Shown in pieces: positions 28,168 through 34,719 of a stretch of DNA of 64,000 nt. The notes below the pieces were generated by a model. It ran no database searches. It saw nothing but the letters and a program-made list of their open reading frames with translations, and was not told where the DNA came from. Every line of letters begins with the position of its first letter. The stretch's first letter is position 1. A program made the position numbers and the translations under genes. The stretch is from Kordia sp. SMS9. GTDB lineage: Bacteria; Bacteroidota; Bacteroidia; Flavobacteriales; Flavobacteriaceae. The stretch covers positions 1,354,465 to 1,418,464 of the forward strand of contig NZ_CP031153.1 in assembly GCF_003352465.1 (NCBI RefSeq). The letters run 5' to 3'.

Positions 28168-29730
28168 TTAGTTGGGTATCGTAAAGAATAGATCTTTGTT
28201 GATACTACTATTTTGATTTTTGTTTGCTACTAAAGTTCCAGTTTCAAATCGGAGGTTTACAATAGCATTTGCAAATTCCTGTTGTGCGCGTAAGTATTCT
28301 ATTTGTGCAAATGTTAATCGCTCTTGAAATTGTATGAGATTTAATAAAATGGTCATTCCATTTTTGAATTTTTCTTGCTCATTGTCAAATACTTGTTCGT
28401 TAAATTCGAGGGCTTCTTTTGCTTTTTCCAACACTTGTACGCTGTTTTCTAAATTGTTAAGCGCAATAGACACATTTAGGTCTATATTTCGTTGTAAGTT
28501 TGTGGTGGTAATTTCTTGATCTTTGAAAGCAATTTCGTTCTGAATAAAGTTTCCTTTTGCAAGATTGTTGTTTAGTGGAAATGAAAAACTCAACCGAACA
28601 CCATAACCAAAATTTCTTCCTTCATTTCTGGAAAAAGCTGCCAATGCTCTGTCAATGCCGTTTCCCATATTCATGCCGCCATAGTTGACAAATCCTGTAA
28701 GGTCTAGTTGAGGTCGTTTGTTATTTTCTGTAAATTGTAACTGGAGTTCTATGGCTTCCAGTGTTTGTTTTGCGGCTTCAATATCTGCTCTATTGCTTTG
28801 CGCGATTTGTAAAAATGTAGTTTCATTTAATCCTTTTGCATAGCCTGATGCTTCAATGGAAGGAAATTCATCGAGTGGATTTCCGAGTTGTTTGCTGGTT
28901 TCTTCGCTGAGTCCAACAACACGACCTAAGTTTAATTTGGCGGCGTATAATATTTGTTCTGCAACTCTGGTTTGCCGTTCTTGATTAGCCAAATCTGCCT
29001 TTACCTGGGCTAAATCTCCAGCAGGTCTTTTATCAGCCTTTACAAGTTCTTCAGTGATTTCTAACACACGTCTTACTCTGGCTTCATTTTCGTTAAAAAT
29101 TTCTAAGCTTTTATACGCGGATACATATTGCCAGTACGCCGTACTCATTTGAAACAGTTCAAATGAATTTGCAAAATTTGCATTGTTATCGGCACTTTCT
29201 ATATCTAATTTTGAGGCTTCTTCTAATGCTGTGGCAATGCTTCTTCCTCTGCCTCTCAATAACGGCTGCGTTAACGAGAAGGTACTTGAAACCGTATGAT
29301 TGTCAATAAAAGCACCTACATTTTGGTTGAACGTATTGATTGGGAAATTGTCCGTAGCCAATGTATAATCTACCGATAACGCGGCGGTAAGACTGGAACG
29401 AAATGTTTTTTGCAAACCAACAGAAACGCCTGCGCCTCTTGAATCCAGCGGATCATTGAAGAAACTATTTCTTGGATCTGCTGTAAAAAGATTAAATTCA
29501 TCACGATTCCAGGAAATGCCCGAAGTCAATTGATAGTCAAAAATACTTTTTTGCACCAAAAAACCACCTTCAGCACTTGAAATGGTTAATATATTTTGCT
29601 TTACGATGGGACTTTCCGCTAAGGTAATCTGCGATAGTTTTACCAAATTTACAGGTGTAGTGCTTTGGCTGAACATTTGGAAAGTTGCCAACAGTACTAT
29701 CAATTGTATATAAAAGGCTTTTTTTGTCAT
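28168..29730 (-). CDS. TolC family outer-membrane channel of the peptide exporter
   Basis: The 520-residue protein has a signal peptide (KAFYIQLIVLLATFQMFSQ), long amphipathic helices and two beta-rich stretches, as in TolC-type proteins (RSLTAALSVDYTL; GRNFGYGVRLSFSFPLN). Near the C-terminus QFQERLTFAQIEYLRAQQEF forms a typical coiled helix. It should form the trimeric outer-membrane exit for the HlyD/ABC pump encoded just downstream. The gene is 11 bases after the CNB-domain gene, consistent with one operon. Confidence 0.92.
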   Translation of the reverse strand: MTKKAFYIQLIVLLATFQMFSQSTTPVNLVKLSQITLAESPIVKQNILTISSAEGGFLVQKSIFDYQLTSGISWNRDEFNLFTADPRNSFFNDPLDSRGAGVSVGLQKTFRSSLTAALSVDYTLATDNFPINTFNQNVGAFIDNHTVSSTFSLTQPLLRGRGRSIATALEEASKLDIESADNNANFANSFELFQMSTAYWQYVSAYKSLEIFNENEARVRRVLEITEELVKADKRPAGDLAQVKADLANQERQTRVAEQILYAAKLNLGRVVGLSEETSKQLGNPLDEFPSIEASGYAKGLNETTFLQIAQSNRADIEAAKQTLEAIELQLQFTENNKRPQLDLTGFVNYGGMNMGNGIDRALAAFSRNEGRNFGYGVRLSFSFPLNNNLAKGNFIQNEIAFKDQEITTTNLQRNIDLNVSIALNNLENSVQVLEKAKEALEFNEQVFDNEQEKFKNGMTILLNLIQFQERLTFAQIEYLRAQQEFANAIVNLRFETGTLVANKNQNSSINKDLFFTIPN

Positions 29731-29741
29731 TACGATGGGAT

Positions 29742-30260
29742 TTATACTTCTGAAAATTTTTGAAGTATTTGCCCAAATCGAGAACCTGCCTGAGAAATAC
29801 CGTCTAATACATTTTCGTCGATAACGTCAACTTCATCAGGGTTTCCATATCCTAATTGGCTTGTTGTTTTACGCAATCTGTTTGATAAGAATAGTGAGAT
29901 AGCGTAGTAAAAGTTGGCTCTGAACTCTAAATTTGTTGCCAATCGGCTATTCATTAATTCTCTGGAAATACAATATACAGTGGTAGGTTGTGTTGCAATT
30001 ACAGAAACGGATGGTGGTCTGGATTCTAAGAAAGACATTTCGCCCACAATTTCTCCGGCTCCAATAAGCGCAATATGTTTTTCACTGGAACCGTCATTAA
30101 TTGACAATTCGCCCGATAATACAATATAAAGGTTCTCAATAGTTTTTCCTTTGCGAATTAATCGGTCTCCTGTTTCTAAAGACGCTTTATTTCCATTGTT
30201 AATCATCCATTCAATATCCAAATCATTTAGATGTCCTAATAAAAAGAGTACACGTTTCAT
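29742..30260 (-). CDS. Cyclic-nucleotide-binding-fold protein, bacteriocin-transport-associated type
   Basis: I prefer the ATG at 30260 (MKRVLFLLGHLNDLD), which follows AAAAGGAA and a -7-like TAACTTTA. The frame opens 16 codons earlier at 30308. The 172-residue protein is a lone Crp-type beta-barrel domain without a DNA-binding domain: GDRLIRKGKTIENLYIVLSG, then GEIVGEMSFLESRPPSVSV. The phosphate-binding cassette has GE but a Pro where the canonical Arg of PR is expected. An Arg lies two residues earlier. Ligand binding is therefore uncertain. It resembles the cyclic-nucleotide domain proteins known near NHLM clusters (TIGR03896 type). As the first gene before tolC, it is placed to couple cyclase output to export. 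Confidence 0.82.
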   Translation of the reverse strand: MKRVLFLLGHLNDLDIEWMINNGNKASLETGDRLIRKGKTIENLYIVLSGELSINDGSSEKHIALIGAGEIVGEMSFLESRPPSVSVIATQPTTVYCISRELMNSRLATNLEFRANFYYAISLFLSNRLRKTTSQLGYGNPDEVDVIDENVLDGISQAGSRFGQILQKFSEV

Positions 30261-30272
30261 TTCCTTTTGTAT

Positions 30273-30318
30273 TAAAGTTAGTGACGCTAAGGTATATTTT
30301 GATACCATTGTAAAACTG
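30273..30318 (-). promoter_or_regulatory. Candidate promoter of the exporter operon, degenerate copy of the NHLP motif
   Basis: Minus strand: a GTCAGTTTT word (ACTG on plus at 30315-30318) lies 38 bases from the -7-like TAACTTTA (30273-30280). The E, F and G promoters have 36 bases and a GGCA block that is missing here. The upstream flank CTTCTG...TTTGTCAGT resembles that of the F promoter. Confidence 0.35.
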
Positions 30319-30462
30319 ACAAATACGCAGAAGAATATGACATTTATAGTAAGATAAGTACAAAGAATTCTGAAATTAGATTGCTTTTATAGATTCAAGA
30401 AATTAGTGTACGCGTATATATAATGTTAAAAATTCAGTTGCGACAGGTCAAAAGAAGCATGA

Positions 30463-30819
30463 CTATTTTTCGAATAAATTCTGAATTTCCTTTTTAACAC
30501 CTCTATACAAATAATACCAAGACGTTGCTTTTGTATGGTTTCCTGCGCCTGTAACCGTATCTAGCTGATCTTCATTCAAATCAGTATCATCTGTATGTAC
30601 AGGTTTTGCAGGAATATTTAAATAAATATGATCAGGATTTGTTTGATCTTCTACAATTAATACCTTTCCATTAGGCAATGCACCGTTCTTTCCTGTAAAA
30701 CTATTGAGCGTTTGTATAGGATTTTTGACTAATTTTCTCAAAAAAACCTTATCTCTCCAAGCTTTCTTGTAGATGCTTTTTAGGAAAAAATTTGCTTTAT
30801 CTTGCTTTGCGTGTTCCAT
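30463..30819 (-). CDS. NHLP-leader precursor peptide G (basic aromatic core, GA site)
   Basis: The start is the ATG at 30819 (MEHAKQDKAN). The frame is open 14 codons further up, but those codons overlap the promoter. The 118-residue protein has leader blocks YKKAWRDKVFLRKLVKNP, VLIVEDQTNPDHIYLNIP and LNEDQLDTVTGA. The usual GG is replaced by GA (residues 91-92), which some C39 peptidases accept. The core GNHTKATSWYYLYRGVKKEIQNLFEK has four aromatics in a row of six residues and is basic, so it looks unlike the six other cores. The leader is also more basic than in A-F. It stands upstream of the exporter operon, far from the A-F array. Confidence 0.82.
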   Translation of the reverse strand: MEHAKQDKANFFLKSIYKKAWRDKVFLRKLVKNPIQTLNSFTGKNGALPNGKVLIVEDQTNPDHIYLNIPAKPVHTDDTDLNEDQLDTVTGAGNHTKATSWYYLYRGVKKEIQNLFEK

Positions 30820-30838
30820 TATTGGTAGTAATCTGTAG

Positions 30839-30882
30839 CAAAAGTACAGGCAAAAGCTCATGTGAAACTGCCAAAAATACTG
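30839..30882 (-). promoter_or_regulatory. Promoter of precursor G with shared NHLP motif
   Basis: Minus strand: CAGTATTTTTGGCA, 22 bases, then TACTTTTG (30839-30846), an exact TAnnTTTG. The 10-base and 26-base spacings are the same as before E and F. It lies in the gap between the AraC gene and precursor G. Confidence 0.65.
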
Positions 30883-30916
30883 TTAGATACCAGCGGCTGC
30901 TATAAATTTTGGCCAT

Positions 30917-31576
30917 TTACAGCTTCCGTTCTCTCAGCAGTTCTTTTGGAAATGCTCCATATTGCTGACAGAATAGTTTTGAAAAATAATGTGTATCGTA
31001 ATAGCCAACAGCATACGAAATTTGAGAAATGGTATCGTACATATAATCGTCTATAAACTGTTTTGCTTTGTGCAAACGCAAGATTCTAATGTACTTATTG
31101 GGCGTTAAATGCAGTAAACTTTTAATCTTACGATGCAATTGTCGCTCGCTTACTGCCATTTTATACGACAAATCGTAGAGGTTTAAGTCTTTGTGTTTAA
31201 TGTTTTTATACACTTCACTCTCCATTTCAATCAACCAAGAAGTATCTTGTTTTGAAATTTTATTCGGATTAATCTCTTGTTTACACATAGATTTTACACG
31301 TTCATTTCCGTGATAAATTTCATAAATGATGGGAAGCTTTTCTACAGGTTTGTTGTTATTTGCCAACTTGACAACCTCTTCAATTAAACTAGCAATCTCT
31401 TGACTGCTAGTAAAAATAACTTCGTTCGTATCATTCTTTTCCATTGAAGTACCAACATTGGTCAATCGTTTGTTGGCTTCCATTAAAGAAGCCAAAGGCA
31501 CTTTCATTTCCTTCACAAGTTGCATTAAAACATCGGAAGAGTTTGTTCCTATAGTATTCTTGCTTTCTAAATTCAT
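30917..31576 (-). CDS. AraC family regulator with HisKA-like, His-less N-terminus
   Basis: The 219-residue protein has a C-terminal AraC domain (about 115-219): LSYKMAVSERQLHRKIKSLL, then ISQISYAVGYYDTHYFSKLF and QQYGAFPKELL. The N-terminal part (about 15-85) resembles a histidine-kinase dimerisation helix, with LVKEMKVPLASLMEANKRL at the place where kinases have SHELRTPL. The acceptor His is Lys here. It looks like a remnant of a one-piece hybrid sensor kept as a dimerisation unit. It lies 12 bases after the acyltransferase-like gene on the same strand and just upstream of precursor G, so it is a candidate regulator of the NHLP island. Confidence 0.82.
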   Translation of the reverse strand: MNLESKNTIGTNSSDVLMQLVKEMKVPLASLMEANKRLTNVGTSMEKNDTNEVIFTSSQEIASLIEEVVKLANNNKPVEKLPIIYEIYHGNERVKSMCKQEINPNKISKQDTSWLIEMESEVYKNIKHKDLNLYDLSYKMAVSERQLHRKIKSLLHLTPNKYIRILRLHKAKQFIDDYMYDTISQISYAVGYYDTHYFSKLFCQQYGAFPKELLRERKL

Positions 31577-31588
31577 ATCAGTAGATAT

Positions 31589-32266
31589 TTATGCGCTAAA
31601 TGACATTGTGTTATTTCCATTACTTAGTGCCTTGATGTAGGCAGCGTTAATTCGCTCATTTAAGATTTCAGCAGCTAAGTGCTTATTCTTATTGTAAAAT
31701 TCAATCAATCCGTCATAGCTCATTGCTACAGGAATCGTTTCAGAACCAAGATAATTCAGCGGTTTTCCAATAACCTTTGTTTTGATGCCCATGAGGTTGA
31801 GCACTCGCAACAGTTTACTATCACATTCAGCAAAAGCGATATTGTGTTCGTGTTGACAAACAGGAGTAATAGCGCAAATCATCAATTGTTTAAAAAGGTT
31901 GAGGTTGGTGATGTCTTTGCGAATTGCGAAACGTCCTATGTGGTATATTTCATTGATGTTTGGTGTAGTAATGGCAAGGAGAGGATTAATGCCAAAAATC
32001 TTTTGTAGAGGGAGTGTGTCAATAAAATTCCATTTCAATACTCTAATAGAGCCAAAAATAGCTCCAGAATAATCCTTGCTTACAAAAACTTCTGAATTTT
32101 CGTAATACTTTAGTTCTTCTTTTTGAATAGAAATGACATCCTTTTTGTAATTTTGTGGAAGTTTTCCATCCGTATGATATTTAAAGTTTTCCGCTACAAC
32201 GAATTCTGCTAAATCATACATTTGATGAGGTTTCAATTTTTCTAAATAGTTTTGTGTAAGTATCAT
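31589..32266 (-). CDS. GNAT-fold acyltransferase-like protein
   Basis: The 225-residue protein looks like an acyl-homoserine-lactone-synthase or FeeM-like GNAT. It has VFVSKDYSGAIFGSIRVLKW, a central EIYHIGRFAIRKDI block and a later AECDSKLLRVLNLMGIK, then VIGKPLNYLGSETIPVAMS. These match the order of strands and the acceptor-binding helix in N-acyl amino acid synthases, but no AHL-specific Arg/Phe/Trp set is clear. It is divergent from a PAS-LuxR regulator 140 bases away. An acyl-signal synthase with its regulator is one possible reading, and acylation of a peptide another. Neither is shown by the sequence. Confidence 0.6.
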   Translation of the reverse strand: MILTQNYLEKLKPHQMYDLAEFVVAENFKYHTDGKLPQNYKKDVISIQKEELKYYENSEVFVSKDYSGAIFGSIRVLKWNFIDTLPLQKIFGINPLLAITTPNINEIYHIGRFAIRKDITNLNLFKQLMICAITPVCQHEHNIAFAECDSKLLRVLNLMGIKTKVIGKPLNYLGSETIPVAMSYDGLIEFYNKNKHLAAEILNERINAAYIKALSNGNNTMSFSA

Positions 32267-32282
32267 GTCGATTGGTTTTATT

Positions 32283-32290
32283 CAAAATTA
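32283..32290 (-). promoter_or_regulatory. Candidate -7 element of the GNAT-like gene
   Basis: Minus strand TAATTTTG fits TAnnTTTG exactly, 16 bases upstream of the start codon. This implies a very short leader. No -33 TTG at 17-21 bases is seen. Confidence 0.35.
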
Positions 32291-32355
32291 TCCATGAATC
32301 GAGCGACTTTCATTACACAAAAAGGTAGTAGATGCAATACCTCTAAAAAACCACA

Positions 32356-32390
32356 CAAAAGGGTAGGTTTTAAAAAAATAGGTATATTTG
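32356..32390 (+). promoter_or_regulatory. Candidate promoter and operator of the PAS-LuxR gene
   Basis: TATATTTG (32383-32390) fits the -7 consensus 16 bases before the TTG start. Just upstream is CAAAAGGGTAGGTTTTA (32356-32372), which recurs as CAAAAGGGTAGTTTTA at 33973-33988 before the ThiF gene. Confidence 0.45.
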
Positions 32391-32406
32391 TAGCAAAAAG
32401 GAAACC

Positions 32407-33165
32407 TTGGCAAAAATTGATGACTTTTTCTCTGGCAGAAATACTGTGAATGATATTTCTAATACAGAAAGAGAACAAACCGCGAATTACTTAGTACCAA
32501 TTGAAGCTTTTGCAAGGACAACTTACAAAAGTATTTACGTCATTGACTATCAGGAAAAAGGATTTGAATATGTATCAGATAATCCTTTATTTTTGTGTGG
32601 ACATACGTCAGAGGAAGTAAAAGAAATGGGATATGCATTTTACTTCAAATACGTAATTGAACCCGATTTAAAACTATTGCTCAAAATAAACACAGTAGGG
32701 TTTGACTTTTATGAAACCATTCCCTTAGAAGAGCGTAAAAATTATACCATCTCTTACGATTATCACCTTAAAACTCAAGAAGGCAAAAAGATTCTCATCA
32801 ATCAGAAACTTACACCTTTATTTCTTACAGGTGATGGAAAAATATGGAAAGCCATCTGTATCATTTCACTCTCCGCAGAAGAAAAATCTGGAAATATTAA
32901 AATTCATAAAAAAGGAGATAATAAGTTGTTTAGTTACGATTTAGAAGGAGAATTTTGGAAAGAAAGGGAAGTCATAAAACTAACGAGCAGAGAGCGAGAA
33001 ATTCTACAATATTCTACTAGAGGATATACCATTAATGAAGTAGCAGAAGCTATTTTTGTTTCTCCTGATACTGTTAAGTTTCACAGAAAAAAACTATTCG
33101 AAAAACTGGATGTAGCCAACATTTCAGAAGCCATTGCATACGCAACAAACAACAAACTCATCTAG
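32407..33165 (+). CDS. PAS-LuxR transcriptional regulator
   Basis: The 252-residue protein has an N-terminal PAS domain (about 35-160): SIYVIDYQEKGFEYVSDNP, a Tyr/Phe-rich core and KILINQKLTPLFLTGDGK. A LuxR helix-turn-helix follows at about 188-250 (LTSREREILQYSTRGYTINE, then SPDTVKFHRKKLFEKL). The start is a TTG. The frame upstream meets a stop within about 10 codons and no in-frame ATG lies before the PAS domain. It should bind DNA as a dimer and respond to a small ligand or protein. Its stop codon directly abuts the stop of the convergent ThiF gene. Gene neighbours suggest control of the GNAT-like and ThiF genes. Confidence 0.85.
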   Translation: MAKIDDFFSGRNTVNDISNTEREQTANYLVPIEAFARTTYKSIYVIDYQEKGFEYVSDNPLFLCGHTSEEVKEMGYAFYFKYVIEPDLKLLLKINTVGFDFYETIPLEERKNYTISYDYHLKTQEGKKILINQKLTPLFLTGDGKIWKAICIISLSAEEKSGNIKIHKKGDNKLFSYDLEGEFWKEREVIKLTSREREILQYSTRGYTINEVAEAIFVSPDTVKFHRKKLFEKLDVANISEAIAYATNNKLI

Positions 33166-33921
33166 TTATCCGTTCATAAGGGTAGACAAATAAAACTCTG
33201 GAAACTTCTTAATTTTATTGCCAGTAGCAATATTAAACAACAAATGTGCACACATAGAGGCAACGGTCCATGAAGCAATGGATAATTGTGGTGGCGGAAG
33301 TTGTGCAACCTCACGTTTATACTTTTCTATAATTTCGTCAATCCATATATGTGGAGTACGCCAAAATTTTAGATAACTGGAAGCATACTCTACCATGGTA
33401 ACTTCGTTGAATTTCGTGTCTTCTTTGGCTATAGAACTCAAGGACAATCCGTCAGGTGTAATGACAGTCACCAATCCTCCCCAACCCAAATTATACGGAT
33501 GCAACACAGGAATATCATTGTCTTGACAAATGCTATCAAACACTAAAGGAACATCTGAGGAGAAATCCAATGCATTAATGGCAATCTTATGTCCTAAAAC
33601 ATATTCTTCAACATTTTCGGTAGTCAAAAAACAATTATGGGTTGTAATCTTAGCATTTTCATTAATTGACAACAAACGATTCTTAATGGCATCAACCTTA
33701 TGTATTCCAACATCGTGACTGGTATAGTTTTGCCGATTTAGATTTGAAGTTTCTACCACATCACCATCAATAATGGTAATATGCTCAAAACCTAGCCGCA
33801 ATGCACATTCTGCAATTACACTTCCAATGCCTGAGCCACCCAAAATAATGGGACAATTCTTTATAGTTTCTTGTTCGTTTTCTGTGAGGTAAATTCTATT
33901 CCTACTATACCTTGATTCCAT
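33166..33921 (-). CDS. ThiF/E1-like adenylyltransferase
   Basis: The 251-residue protein has the E1 Rossmann ATP-binding site GGSGIGSVIAE, the Asp-containing block IIDGDVVETSNLNRQN and the conserved helix DVGIHKVDAIKNRL. It lacks CxxC zinc pairs and an obvious catalytic E1 Cys with the usual context. Proteins of this family adenylate the C-terminal Gly of a ubiquitin-like protein or peptide, or cyclise tRNA t6A. No ThiS/MoaD-like partner gene is in the window. As it lies near seven peptide precursors, one of which (F) ends in Gly-Gly, activation of a peptide terminus is a hypothesis worth noting. The promoter shares a motif with the PAS-LuxR gene. Confidence 0.82.
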   Translation of the reverse strand: MESRYSRNRIYLTENEQETIKNCPIILGGSGIGSVIAECALRLGFEHITIIDGDVVETSNLNRQNYTSHDVGIHKVDAIKNRLLSINENAKITTHNCFLTTENVEEYVLGHKIAINALDFSSDVPLVFDSICQDNDIPVLHPYNLGWGGLVTVITPDGLSLSSIAKEDTKFNEVTMVEYASSYLKFWRTPHIWIDEIIEKYKREVAQLPPPQLSIASWTVASMCAHLLFNIATGNKIKKFPEFYLSTLMNG

Positions 33922-33937
33922 TTACAATTGTTTATCC

Positions 33938-33988
33938 CAAAAATAATGAGCAATTAGCAGCAATGCCTTACTCAAAAGGGTAGTTTTA
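33938..33988 (-). promoter_or_regulatory. Candidate promoter and operator of the ThiF-like gene
   Basis: The minus strand has TATTTTTG (33938-33945), an exact -7 match, 16 bases before the ATG. The word CAAAAGGGTAGTTTTA (33973-33988, plus strand) is shared with the PAS-LuxR promoter. Confidence 0.45.
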
Positions 33989-34269
33989 CTTCTTATAAGC
34001 TTGTTTTTAATTTCCCTTAAAATTAATTTTTGGATCTAAAAGTCAACCTTAGGTAAAAAATTCCCCCTTTAAGTTGAGTATATTAAATCATTAAGTAGGT
34101 ATGATTTCAAAAATAGTAAAATACCTACAATTACTATAATTTTTTATAAAAAAAATTTCTTAAAAAAGTTGATTTTTTTTAAAACGAACAGTACAAAATT
34201 TTAACAAGTAGTAAGCTTAAAAGTGCACCTATCTGATTAAAAGAAGTTTATGGAATTCTTTGGGCGTTT

Positions 34270-34310
34270 CCATACTAGCGCATTTCAAGTGCCTCAATGT
34301 GCTAGTATGG
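34270..34310. repeat. Inverted repeat, 15-bp arms
   Basis: CCATACTAGCGCATT pairs with AATGTGCTAGTATGG with a single mismatch and an 11-base loop. It has no T-run and looks like a repeat element rather than a terminator. Confidence 0.6.
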
Positions 34311-34446
34311 TTAGGCTATCCGCGTTACACAATAACTTGCTCCTATCCTTAACGCGAAATAGCATCTTGTTATGCTGAGCCAAGTCAAAACAACATTCTC
34401 AAAAACCTTACAAAGACACAGGATGAGCATCGCTGCAAATAACATT

Positions 34447-34505
34447 ATACCAATTCTACTATAATCTTAATTCTAATACATCGCAGATTATTGTAGAATT
34501 GGTAT
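34447..34505. repeat. Inverted repeat, about 20-bp arms
   Basis: ATACCAATTCTAC-T-ATAATC pairs with GATTAT-T-GTAGAATTGGTAT, with one T/T mismatch, over a loop of about 18 bases. ACCAATTCTA-type palindromes are common as dispersed repeats in bacterial genomes. It lies near the truncated end of the hydrolase pseudogene. Confidence 0.65.
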
Positions 34506-34541
34506 TGTATCCTAAAACCGATCCAAGTTGATCTTCACACT

Positions 34542-34719
34542 CTAACATATAGACAACTGCACAAATAATAAAATAGTGTTGTTTATCAAGTTGCCGCGTA
34601 CAAAAACGGGCAAATTTTCAGCTTTTGGTTCCACATAAAAAGTCTTTTGCTTTTTATGCGATTGCAAACTGAGTGATAGTGATCAGTAAAAGGCTTAAAA
34701 TAAATACTGTCTTTTTCAT
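34542..34719 (-). pseudogene. Truncated, frameshifted alpha/beta-hydrolase remnant
   Basis: The ATG at 34719 overlaps the TGA of the upstream aspartic-protease-like gene and encodes a clean signal peptide (MKKTVFILSLLLITITQF) that stops after 21 codons. Shifting frame at the A-run there restores FYVEPKAENLPVFVRGNL and INNTILLFVQ. This is what precedes the GGPG oxyanion loop in prolyl-aminopeptidase-like hydrolases. Homology ends at LFVQ, and a stop follows five codons later. The rest of the gene (nucleophile, Asp, His) is missing. The homology is my recognition of the pattern, not a search result. Confidence 0.6.

Larger units (their letters stand above)
33989..34541. other. Non-coding, decaying intergenic region
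   Basis: No intact gene is visible. The region holds an 8-bp hairpin GTAGGTAT/ATACCTAC (34095-34128), followed by a T-rich stretch, and two larger inverted repeats listed separately. It ends against the hydrolase pseudogene. Confidence 0.55.

Noticed and set aside
33922..34541. Possible CRISPR array from the hairpins in this gap
   Set aside because: The palindromes are different from each other and not regularly spaced, and there are no cas genes.
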